10,863 nt of DNA from contig FN648979.1 in NCBI GenBank assembly GCA_000310025.1, positions 5,803 to 16,665 of the forward strand, given 5' to 3'. The stretch comes from Ectocarpus siliculosus (taxonomy: Eukaryota > Sar > Phaeophyceae > Ectocarpales > Ectocarpaceae). Both the position numbers and the translations under genes were made by a program. Of the stretch, positions 1 to 7,249 are shown piece after piece. The notes below the pieces were generated by a model. That model ran no database searches. It was not told where the DNA came from and was given only the letters and a program-made list of their open reading frames with translations. Numbering within the stretch: position 1 is the stretch's first letter; every line of letters begins with the position of its first letter.

Positions 1-1277
1 GGCAAGGGTCACAGAATGACCCTGTAGAACTTTCAAACCCCACATGGTGTGTTCCTTCACTGACCCTGTGGGTATCGGCACCCTGTCGTGCCGAGAAGTT
101 GTAACCCTGTAGACCACACGGTATCCCCAAGGTTTTAATTACGTGACCCTGTGGATAACGTAACACTGGCAAGGTTCACCGAATGACCCTGTGGAACTTT
201 CAAGCCCCACATGGTGTGTTTCTTCACCGACCCTGTGGAGATCGGCACCCTGTCGTGGCGAGAGCTTGTAACCCTGGGGACCACACGATATCACCAAAGT
301 TTAACTTTCGTGACGCTGCGGATGACGCCCCCCTGGCAAGGTTCATCGAATGACCCTGTAGAACTTTCAAGCCCCGCAGAGTGTATTCCTTCGCCGACCC
401 TGTGGGTACCGAAACCCTGTCATGGTGAGCACGTCGCACCCTGTGGACTATACGATATCCCCAAGGTCGGGTTTTGGTGACCCTGCGGATGTCCCCACCC
501 TGGCAAGGTTCACCGAATGACCCTGTAGAATTTTCAACCCCCACATACTGTACTACGTCGCCGACCCTGTGGGTACCGAAACCCTGTCATGGTGAGCACA
601 TGGTACCCTGTGGACCACACGATACCCCCAAGGTCGGGTTTTCGTGACACTGAGGATGAGGTAACCCTGGCAAGGTGAACCGAATGACCCTGTAGAACTT
701 CCAAGACCTACATGGTGTGTTCCTTTACCGACCCTGCGGGTATCGGCACCCTGTAAGGGCGATAACTTGTAACCCTGTGGACCATACGGTATCCCCAAGG
801 TCGGGTTTTGGTGACCCTGCGGATGTCCCCACCCTGGCAAGGTTCACCGAATGACCCTGTGGAATTTTCAACCCCCACATACTGTACTACGTCGCCGACC
901 CTGTGGGTACCGAAACCCTGTCATGGTGAGCACATGGTACCCTGTGGACCACACGATACCCCCAAGGTCGGGTTTTCGTGACACTGAGGATGAGGTAACC
1001 CTGGCAAGGTGAACCGAATGACCCTGTAGAACTTCCAAGACCTACATGGTGTGTTCCTTTACCGACCCTGCGGGTATCGGCACCCTGTCATGGCGATAAC
1101 TTGTAACCCTGTGGACCATACGATATCCCCAAGGTCGGGTTTTGGTGACCCTGCGGATGACGGAACCCTGGCAAGGTTCACCGAATGACCCTGTGGAACT
1201 TTCAAGCCCCACAGGGTGTGTTTCTTCGTCGACCCTGGGGGTACCCTAACCCTGTTATTGTTGATCCAGTGACCCTG
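1..1277. repeat. Satellite array, 167-bp monomer (right end of array)
   Basis: The string GGCAAGG marks monomer starts at 1, 168, 335, 502, 669, 836, 1003 and 1170, so seven consecutive monomers are each exactly 167 bp and an eighth decays after about 1252. The array is open at the left edge of the window. Monomers 502 and 836 differ at about one base, and monomers 669 and 1003 at a handful, so the last four copies form two 334-bp dimers. Each monomer carries several ACCCTG or ACCCTGTGG boxes. Because 167 is not a multiple of three, reading frames through the array change at every copy, which argues against coding. The monomer length is close to one nucleosome repeat, as in many centromeric satellites, but a centromeric role is inference. 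Confidence 0.95.
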
Positions 1278-1296
1278 GCAATATTTTTTACCTCGA

Positions 1297-1342
1297 CAGG
1301 GTACCCACAGGGTCAGGTACAGGGTGAAACCCTCCACAGGGT
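1297..1342. repeat. Reverse-oriented box cluster at the satellite edge
   Basis: CAGGGT occurs at 1297, 1308, 1320 and 1337. This is the reverse complement of the ACCCTG box that fills the 167-bp array to the left. Spacing is 11-17 bp, tighter than inside the array. Forward boxes end at about 1277, so the orientation changes within about 20 bases. Confidence 0.75.
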
Positions 1343-1434
1343 GTCCACAGCCCTGAGCAAAGTGGCCACCGGTGAAGTAGCAGACACCATCACCCGTATC
1401 ACTACACAACCCGACAACAACACGTACGTAGGAT

Positions 1435-1488
1435 CCCTCTCTGTCTCTGTCTGTCTGTCTGTCTCTCTCTCGTTCTTGCTCTCTCTGT
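1435..1488 (+). repeat. CT/CTGT microsatellite
   Basis: This is a pyrimidine-rich run of CT and CTGT units, interrupted only by a short non-repeat piece (CGTTCTTG) around 1471. It is simple sequence; the short open frames that cross it translate to Ser/Leu/Val-rich filler. Confidence 0.9.
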
Positions 1489-2169
1489 ACATCAGCTTCC
1501 CAGTATACTCTCACTTGTACTCCTACTTTGCTGTGCCCTCCGCGCAGCAGGGGGCTCCGCAGACATACATACATACTACAACTGACACCACGTATCGCAC
1601 ACAACAGCAGTAGTTATTGGTGATGGTCTGGTCTTTCCTTCCTTTTGCTTCTTGTACTCCGTGCGGGAGAGGTGATGGTGCTATAATTTCCCGGCGGATC
1701 CAACGGCAGACACCCGCGACAAATACACCCATCGAACATCCACATCATTTTTTGAAGTCGGGGGCACCGCAGTCTCACGCACAAAGAAACACCCCGCAAC
1801 GGAACGAACGACGTTCGTTACATAGCTATCTTTTTTAGGGAGCACCTACTTACGTGTGTTGTGCGGGACATGGAAAGCAACACGCCCGCTCCCGCTGCAT
1901 TTGCCTCTCTCTGTATATGTATAGTCAGTAGATCACACAGATCAGTCTAGATATTGTGGCCTGCAGAAAGAAGTATTCGATGTCTGCTAGGTATACTGCT
2001 GTGGTTACCTTCCTTGCCGTTTGTGTGTTGAATAATCAATACCATAAACACCAAGCAAGTCAGTACGTACAGCTCGAAATAGTTAGTAACTGATGCTGCA
2101 TAGACTGGTAGGTAGACAGACTTCACGAACAAGGAAGCGCGGGTGCGTCTCTCGTGAGACCAGCGTCGC

Positions 2170-2190
2170 CTCTCTCTCTCTCTCCCTCCC
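2170..2190 (+). repeat. CT microsatellite
   Basis: An uninterrupted CT run of about seven units is followed by CCCTCCC. It lies about 35 bases before the G-rich tract at 2225. Confidence 0.85.
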
Positions 2191-2224
2191 TGGTCGCCCT
2201 ATCTCGTCGCTTTCCAAGTATCCA

Positions 2225-2249
2225 GGGGGGGGCGGGGGGGCGGGGGGGG
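2225..2249 (+). other. G-quadruplex-capable G tract
   Basis: Three runs of 8, 7 and 8 G are separated by single C bases (G 2225-2232, 2234-2240, 2242-2249). The tract has ample guanines for four stacked G-runs with one-base loops, a pattern known to fold into very stable G-quadruplexes. No gene start is evident nearby. It is also a place where sequencing length errors are likely. Confidence 0.75.
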
Positions 2250-2710
2250 ATGTACTAATAGTCGTGCGTGCCGTAGTCGTTAGACCATTGACCTCGCATC
2301 CCTACAAAGCCGGGACGGAGCACGCCGGGTTCTCACCGGACCAGGCTATCACATCACCAAGCGCGAAGCGCCGTGAGGTATTCGGCGAGTCGCATGAAGG
2401 GTGAGCTGCATCCTGCTAAGGGTGTTCGGCATCTTGTGCTTACGTCCTTGCGTACGGGTGACAGCTGCGCATGACTTAACATTTTTTTTCTGGTGTTCTT
2501 CACTTCCAGAGCCAGTTATAAAGCACTGTGTAACGGCGTAGACGGTGCTTGAACACATGTTGTTGGTGCGATCATCCCCTTTGCGGGGTGAGCGTTCTCG
2601 ACCCCGCACAACACAATCTACCCTACCACCACTATGGTTACCGCCAAACATAAAAACAAAGTCACAAAAAAATAAGCGGTAACCTAGTTGCCGAGCTCAC
2701 AAAGTGACGG

Positions 2711-2838
2711 GCTTGTTTTACAACGTCGTTGCCAAGCGACGAAAACCTAACCCCGACAAACACCGGGAGGGTGGCTTGTTTTACAACGTCGTTGCCAAGC
2801 GACGAAAACCCAACCCCGATGACAAACACCAAGGGGGG
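2711..2838. repeat. Tandem pair of 63-bp hairpin-bearing units
   Basis: Two direct copies start at 2711 and 2774. They are identical through their first 36 bases and then differ by a T/C change, a TGA insertion in the second copy and a diverged end. Each copy contains a hairpin: CGTCGTT pairs with AGCGACG (one G-T wobble) around the loop GCCA, and GTTTT on the left is complementary to AAAAC on the right. In the first copy this spans about 2714-2745. The nearest gene-like sequence begins 440 bases downstream. Confidence 0.85.
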
Positions 2839-3277
2839 GCTCGGAGGGTGTGTGTGGATATAAGAGTAGTATCGCTATAATATATATGTAGGCAGTCTAC
2901 AACAGCAGCTCATTTAAAGTCTATTTCCCTTCCCATCCTGTTGACAAATATTCAAACGGGAACGGTGACACTTGGAGGAAGGGGCGGCCAGCGATGCGCT
3001 GACGACTGGGCGAACACACGGCTCGTTGACAAAACCACATTCTTTACGTGATGTTGTCGTCGCGTGCTTGGTTCAATTGAATGGGTTTTGACATGCACTT
3101 GCTTGCAAACACGCATCTGCATACAACAATAATCGTACAAGTGTATCGTACAGCAGTATGATTCGACCTTGGGGATTTTTCTCTTTTAAGTACCATGCGA
3201 AAAGAGTTTACAGTAGAACTAATGTGATACACGCCCGCTCGTCTACGGGATGATTGACCGATGCAGATTCAACCATC
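2839..3277. other. Intergenic, AT-rich TATA-like patch near 2858-2890
   Basis: There is no gene I can support. TATAA strings occur at 2859 and 2876, followed by an alternating AT run. They lie about 400 bases before the broken gene at 3278 on the same strand. They could be old promoter sequence, but the distance and the lack of other signals keep this speculative. Confidence 0.4.
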
Positions 3278-3774
3278 ATGGCCGGCAACCCCTTCAACAC
3301 CCTCTACATCGTGATGACCGTCGCCGATTTTGTTGGCGGCGTGGACAACGGCCTTTGATGCCCACCTTCGAGGCGGCACTTTTTGCCCTTCGGCTTGATC
3401 TCCAAGGTGTTCTTCCAGGCCTGGGGCGAACGCGAGTGTGAAACGTCGGCGGTGTCACGGGACTCAACGGTGAATCAACTAGACTACTTCCTGGACCTGG
3501 GCGCTCCTTCGCCTGTGTCTGCCAACAAGTGGTCCACTCCGGCAAAGTAGACCTGATTGCGCATGTCCATGCACTAGCGCGCTGCCCCTGGTGGAACAAC
3601 CACGGTCACCATGCGTACTGTCTCCAAGCAGTCGTCCGGGAGATGAGGTCGGCGTATTACAGAACCCCCTGCTTTGAGGTGGCCTTTGCCGCCGGCCGCC
3701 TCGCCGGCCATGTTGAGGCATACGGTTGGCTGTCGACGCTTTTCTTCAAGTTGTTCAGGCCTCGAGCGCATTGA
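3278..3774 (+). pseudogene. Broken intronless gene of unknown family, three frameshifts
   Basis: The coding signal is strong but does not stay in one frame. It begins with ATG at 3278 in a good start context (A at -3, G at +4) as MAGNPFNTLYIVMTVADFVG. It meets TGA at 3356, which a one-base shift into the next frame avoids (FDAHLRGGTFCP). It returns to the first frame by about 3387 (FGLISKVFFQAWGEREC) and runs to about 3510. It then moves to a third frame (FACVCQQVVHSGKVD) and ends at the TGA at 3772. Codons are rich in C or G at the third position throughout. The last part holds a Cys/His/Trp cluster (CPWWNNHGHHAYC) that could bind metal, followed by a hydrophobic, aromatic C-terminus. An intact version would be about 165 residues. 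I do not recognise the family. Assembly indels are an alternative to true decay, especially near the T5 run at about 3380-3384. The lack of introns allows a retrocopy or viral origin, but shows neither. Confidence 0.6.
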
Positions 3775-3807
3775 ATTGGTTGGTTCATTCAAGATTTTTA
3801 GCAGTCA

Positions 3808-3834
3808 GTGCGGTGCGGTGCGGTGCGGCGCGGT
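3808..3834 (+). repeat. GTGCG short tandem repeat
   Basis: Four perfect GTGCG units are followed by one GCGCG variant, 34 bases after the stop of the broken gene. It is a simple pentanucleotide repeat. Confidence 0.85.
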
Positions 3835-4333
3835 TTGTTCGTGTCGATCTCCATAGTTGACACTTTTGCTGTGCGTAGTGCGTGAATTTAGCGCGGTGTG
3901 GCTATAGTTTGTATTTGCTATATTTCGTCCTGGAATGTGGCGGTGCGGTCGGTAACTGTGTGAGCAGGCGTTTTTTCCCGTCTTTGAAAGGTGAAATCGA
4001 TGTGTCACCGCGCACCACACGGCACCGTGAACAGCTCCCCTTTATATCTTACCTTGGTGACACATCCTTGGGCTAGAGAGAGGCGTCGGAGACGTCTACT
4101 AGTCATTATTTTGTTTTTCCTCTTGTTGGGTTTGGGAGTTTGGGGAAGAGTGCGCCTTGCAAAAAAAAATGGAGTCCTCCCGCACACCACGCCCTTCGGA
4201 GCACCGGGAAAATTTCTCTTGACCTTTTGCTTTCTCTTGTGGTTTGGAGAGCCCGCTTCAAGCAAACCGGATGTCGGGGACACGTCGCGTGCTACAGTAC
4301 TATAGCTTAGACGTATTACTTGAACCCCCACCC

Positions 4334-4366
4334 CCACCCCGTTTTGTGTTAGCATGCACGGGGTGG
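4334..4366. repeat. Inverted repeat with C-rich arm
   Basis: CCACCCCG at 4334-4341 and CGGGGTGG at 4359-4366 form a perfect 8-bp GC-rich stem around a 17-base loop. The left arm is part of a longer C-rich run (CCCCCACCCCCACCCC). There is no U run after the right arm and no nearby + strand gene, so a terminator role is not supported. Confidence 0.6.
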
Positions 4367-4635
4367 CGTTGCTCCCCCCGCGGCCCCCCTGCGCCATTCA
4401 CATAGGTGTACTATAGCCATTAGATAATTGATACGTAGAGTGGAAGAGGTTTTTGAAGTATCGTACGCAATTGTAAACATGAGTATGTATAGGATGGATT
4501 GGCGTGTGCGCGCTGTTTAGGATTTGGTCCTTAGACGCGACCATATTGGAGGAAGGGTTTGACATGTTTTTACGAGTAGTTGTTGGGGTCTTCGCACTTT
4601 GCGAATGCTCCCGTTTCGATAGGAGAGCGTTGCGC

Positions 4636-4659
4636 GCCTACCAGAAGATTTTGGTAGGC
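4636..4659. repeat. Small hairpin just inside the third intron of the - strand gene
   Basis: GCCTACCA at 4636-4643 and TGGTAGGC at 4652-4659 make a perfect 8-bp stem with an 8-base loop. On the - strand it begins about 20 bases downstream of the proposed 5' splice site at 4678. A structure there could affect splicing, but this is inference. Confidence 0.55.
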
Positions 4660-4678
4660 TCGTTTTTGAGTCGTTTAC

Positions 4679-6469
4679 CTCCGACTCGGGGTCGACGTCC
4701 ATTATCCGCTCGCGGACGCCACGGAGGAGGTCCGCGCCGGTCATCGGGTTGTTCGTGGATGCTTCCTCTTCCATGAGAGGGATGAGGAATTCGGCGATGG
4801 CGTTGCGGATCTCTGCGTGTAGTTCCGACCTCGCCGAGACGACTGCTTTCACGAATATGGCTGTGGCAGTGGATGCAGAGAGGACGAAACAGCACATGGG
4901 TCATTTGAGTCTACCTCACAACGTTCAACAGTGAAGGCAGACGAAGCGCGACAACACGTACATACAGACGAAGGGGCGGAATGACACGACCACATAAAGC
5001 GCGGGAAATTTCCAGGACATCGCGGACAGACGGAAACGTGGCTCTGTGAGAGGCCGAGAGAGCAAGACCTTCTCTGTAAATAGAGTTAATATTAATGTCG
5101 GGATTTCGCCGCTGGGTTAGGGTTATATGACAGTGGAGTTGCGCACGTGAAGAACAAATATTGAACGGTCTGCAAACAAACGCCAGAATGCGTTACCATG
5201 CAGCGACAGGATTGCTGAACCTCAGGGTAGTACACCAACAACTACGGAAACCAGGATCACCGGGGAAGGTGTTCAGGTTTTGCCTCGCTCCCGGCCACGC
5301 GTGAGAACCCAACGCGAGGAAAGGGTTTGTCAGAGCGTTGGTGGGCCCCCCGCCGGAAAATTGCATCCTGGCGGGGCCGACGAACCCATAGGTGTAAACA
5401 CTCATGGCGTTCGCAGCGACCCCGCGGGCAGTCTTCTCGCCGGGGCCCACTGTCTTCTTGGAGGACTCGCCGCCGAGCATGTTGGCCTGTGTTCGAGCAA
5501 AGACAGCAAGCGAATGTCTCCTGATGTAGTAAGGCGACGCGCACACTATATAGTACATGGGCGAGATTACACAGGAACATGGACGATAGCAAATGTGGTC
5601 ATCGCGTACAGGCAGGAAGTGTTTGCGCGTGAAGTTTGGGTGGCAAGGTTTCGAAAAAAATAACATATGGACTGGTGCGAGTAACGCGGACGCCTCCCGT
5701 GGGCACAGGGCAACCAGCCCCAGAAGCCGTACACACCTATTAATCAGCGAAGAGGAACATCAAATGCGAGATAAAATGGCGAAATGACAAATCGGGGGTT
5801 GAAATCGGCAAAAAAAAACGAAGAGAAAACAGGAAGAACCTCACTCAGAAATAAAGACGCAGAGCCCATGCCTCCTGCTCTCAACCCGATGCCAAGGCTA
5901 CGCAACGATAAAACAGTTACCTCATCCTAGACAACTGCAACTATGCTCGCGGCCGAAGTCCAAGCATTCCCCACAGATACACAAACAAAAAACCAATGGG
6001 TGGTGATTCTAAGATCAGTCCACCAGCGCGTGCATGCTCCACTTCCACTCGAACAAGAAAAAAAAACAAGAAAGAGACAATACGTTTTACTACCCTTCTT
6101 CTCATGATAAAAGAAACCACTCACCACGTCGGGGCTGATGAGCTGCAGCAAAAGGCCCAACAGCGCGGCCTTCGCCGCCTTGGGCACCAGCGCAGTGTCA
6201 AGCGCGTCGAAGAGGTTTTGTCCGCACATCTCCATGTTGATGGTTGATACCCCGCCAATGCCCGTCTCGTGGCACTTCTCCCTGTGGTGGCGCTCTTGAA
6301 CAGAGCGCTTACCCAGGGTGCGGAAGGTCGTGGTGCTCGCCCCGGTCGAAGTGGAACCACCGCCCGTGGGACCACCGGACCTGGTACCGCCACTGTGTGA
6401 TGTACCAGAAGCTGAACTCTCGTTGCCGTTCAAGGTAAGTAGAATGTCGGACGATAGACTACCAGCCAT
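4679..6469 (-). CDS. Unrecognised spliced gene, three phase-matched exons
   Basis: I do not recognise the family. Three - strand exons join cleanly. Exon A runs 6469-6125 and ends before GTGAGT (phase 0). Exon B runs 5486-5261, after an acceptor reading CTCGAACACAG, and ends before GTGATC (phase 1). Exon C runs 4860-4679, after the pyrimidine-rich acceptor CATCCACTGCCACAG, and ends before GTAAAC (phase 0). The introns are 638 and 400 bases. Together the exons encode 251 residues with strong C/G third-position bias.

Exon A has a Ser/Gly/Thr-rich linker, then a charged stretch (GKRSVQERHHREKCHETGI) and a Leu/Ala helix (AAKAALLGLLLQLISPD). Exon B is Gly/Pro/Asn-rich. Exon C is acidic and helical (NAIAEFLIPLMEEEAS).

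The 5' end is uncertain. The ATG at 6469 has a good context (A at -3, G at +4) but sits antisense to retroelement sequence, and a weak acceptor near 6411 (GAGAGTTCAG) is the alternative. A last exon at 4072-4049 (PKDVSPR, then stop) would fit phase 0. The exon B donor is the weakest site. Confidence 0.5.
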
Positions 6470-7184
6470 GGTTGACAAGGCAGCTTGGGGAAAAGCGACT
6501 CCAGGGAAGAAGGGAATCAGATGGGACAAGGTGGTAGAGAAGGTTTGGAAGGAGATAGGAGACGAGGAGGAGACGTTGGACACGGAGGGGTTCGGGGGGT
6601 TCAAGACGAAAGTCAAAGAGATGCTAGAGAGTAGGGAGGAGGCAACCCTTCGGAAGAAGGTACTAAGCGAAGACCACTTGGAGATATACGGGAAGTTCAA
6701 AGAAGGGACAGGGATGCAGACGTACTTGGACGGCCCCATGGACTATGCGAAAAAGCTGAAATTGCAATTTCGAGTAGGCGATCTGGACTTGCCAGAACGG
6801 AGGAAGAGGTATACCAGCCGTAGGAGAGAGGAAGAGGAGGATAGACACACATGTCCATGTGGCAAATCGGAGGAGAGTAGACCCCACATAGTTGGGGAGT
6901 GTGAGTTGTACAGGAAGGAAAGAGAGGATCTCGAGGAGGAAATGAGACAGAGAGGATGTGACATGGACAAGTTTGGTAAATTAGACAACAGCGAAAAAAC
7001 GATCGCCATAATTGGGGATAGATGGTGGGCACAAGAGGCCCTAGAGGACGGGGATAAGATGTGCAAGAAATTTTATGGAGTTTGTGGCAGAAACGTGAAG
7101 GGCTCCCACATGTTGGTGGTGTCTCTAGTAGGTATAGGAACGGTGCTCCGTCTCGAAAGGGACGCGTGGTCAATGGTCAAATGA
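6444..7184 (+). CDS. C-terminal part of a LINE ORF2-type protein
   Basis: This frame, 246 codons from ATG at 6444 to a TGA at 7182-7184, resembles the region after the reverse-transcriptase domain of non-LTR element proteins. A helical, charged stretch (KVVEKVWKEIG) is followed by a basic patch (ERRKRYTSRRR). Next comes a CxC-x8-H-x4-C motif: the Cys codons start at 6852 and 6858, the His at 6885 and the last Cys at 6900. That is the zinc-knuckle-like motif commonly found near the C-terminus of LINE ORF2 proteins, with the typical GKSEESRPHIVGECELY setting. No reverse-transcriptase catalytic motifs or endonuclease domain remain, so it cannot act alone. The open frame continues upstream to 6318 without a stop, but that part lies opposite the - strand exon and reads as a Pro/Val-rich shadow. 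The frame itself has no stops or shifts, which suggests a fairly recent insertion. ATG 6444 is only the first in-frame Met, not a demonstrated start. Confidence 0.65.
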   Translation: MSDDRLPAMVDKAAWGKATPGKKGIRWDKVVEKVWKEIGDEEETLDTEGFGGFKTKVKEMLESREEATLRKKVLSEDHLEIYGKFKEGTGMQTYLDGPMDYAKKLKLQFRVGDLDLPERRKRYTSRRREEEEDRHTCPCGKSEESRPHIVGECELYRKEREDLEEEMRQRGCDMDKFGKLDNSEKTIAIIGDRWWAQEALEDGDKMCKKFYGVCGRNVKGSHMLVVSLVGIGTVLRLERDAWSMVK

Positions 7185-7209
7185 CTACGGCAAGCAACAA
7201 ATGAGTACG

Positions 7210-7231
7210 CCCCCCCCCCCCTCCCCCCTCC
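7210..7231 (+). other. Poly-C/CT tract at the element-satellite junction
   Basis: Twelve C, then T, six C, T and two C lie 25 bases after the stop of the retroelement frame and about 20 bases before the satellite. On the opposite strand this is a G-rich run able to form a quadruplex. It may be part of the element's 3' tail, and its length is error-prone in sequencing. Confidence 0.7.
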
Positions 7232-7249
7232 ATAAATCTATATCGATTT

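Larger units (their letters stand above)
1343..2710. other. Gene-poor unique sequence with microsatellites
   Basis: I see no supportable gene here. Short open frames exist on both strands, but they lack consistent codon bias, recognisable motifs or convincing splice pairs. The stretch contains two pyrimidine microsatellites and a G-rich tract, listed separately. It also has a short CATA run near 1563-1575 and a splice-acceptor-like pyrimidine tract ending in CAG near 2508 with no exon I could attach to it. Confidence 0.6.
3775..4678. other. Intergenic to 3' flank of the - strand gene
   Basis: No complete gene is supported. A GTGCG repeat and a C-rich hairpin are listed separately. On the - strand, a strong pyrimidine tract ending in TAG is followed at 4072 by seven codons and a TAA at 4051-4049, a possible last exon of the spliced gene upstream. 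A + strand frame near 4080-4305 reads as a hydrophobic segment (LLVIILFFLLLGLGVWG) but lacks a convincing start or codon bias. Confidence 0.4.

Noticed and set aside
1059-1613. Open frames on both strands crossing the end of the 167-bp array and the CT microsatellite
   Set aside because: They run through satellite and simple repeat and translate to repeat-derived or Ser/Leu-rich filler with no codon bias.
2093-2404. + strand frame of 103 codons as a gene
   Set aside because: It crosses the CT repeat and the G tract, which dominate its composition. There is no motif, and no splice context supports it.
2858-2890. TATA-like strings as the promoter of the broken gene at 3278
   Set aside because: They are about 400 bases upstream with no other promoter evidence, and AT-rich strings are common in this intergenic stretch.
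3278-3774. TGA at 3356 as a selenocysteine codon
   Set aside because: Reading through would restore only part of the frame, a further frameshift near 3510 is still needed, and I see no convincing SECIS-like structure. A one-base indel pair explains the first shift better.
3294-3792. - strand frames over the broken gene
   Set aside because: They are Arg/Ser/Pro-rich shadows of a GC-biased + strand coding sequence.
3991-4305. + strand hydrophobic frame as a small membrane protein
   Set aside because: The hydrophobic run comes from a T-rich stretch. There is no supporting start context or codon bias, and the opposite strand has a plausible acceptor here.
4504-4776. + strand frame of 90 codons opposite exon C
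   Set aside because: It overlaps the better-supported - strand exon and reads as an Arg/Pro-rich antisense shadow.
5114-5125. Two GGGTTA units as interstitial telomere sequence
   Set aside because: Only 12 bases match, inside a proposed intron. That is too short to distinguish from chance or from a transcription-factor site.
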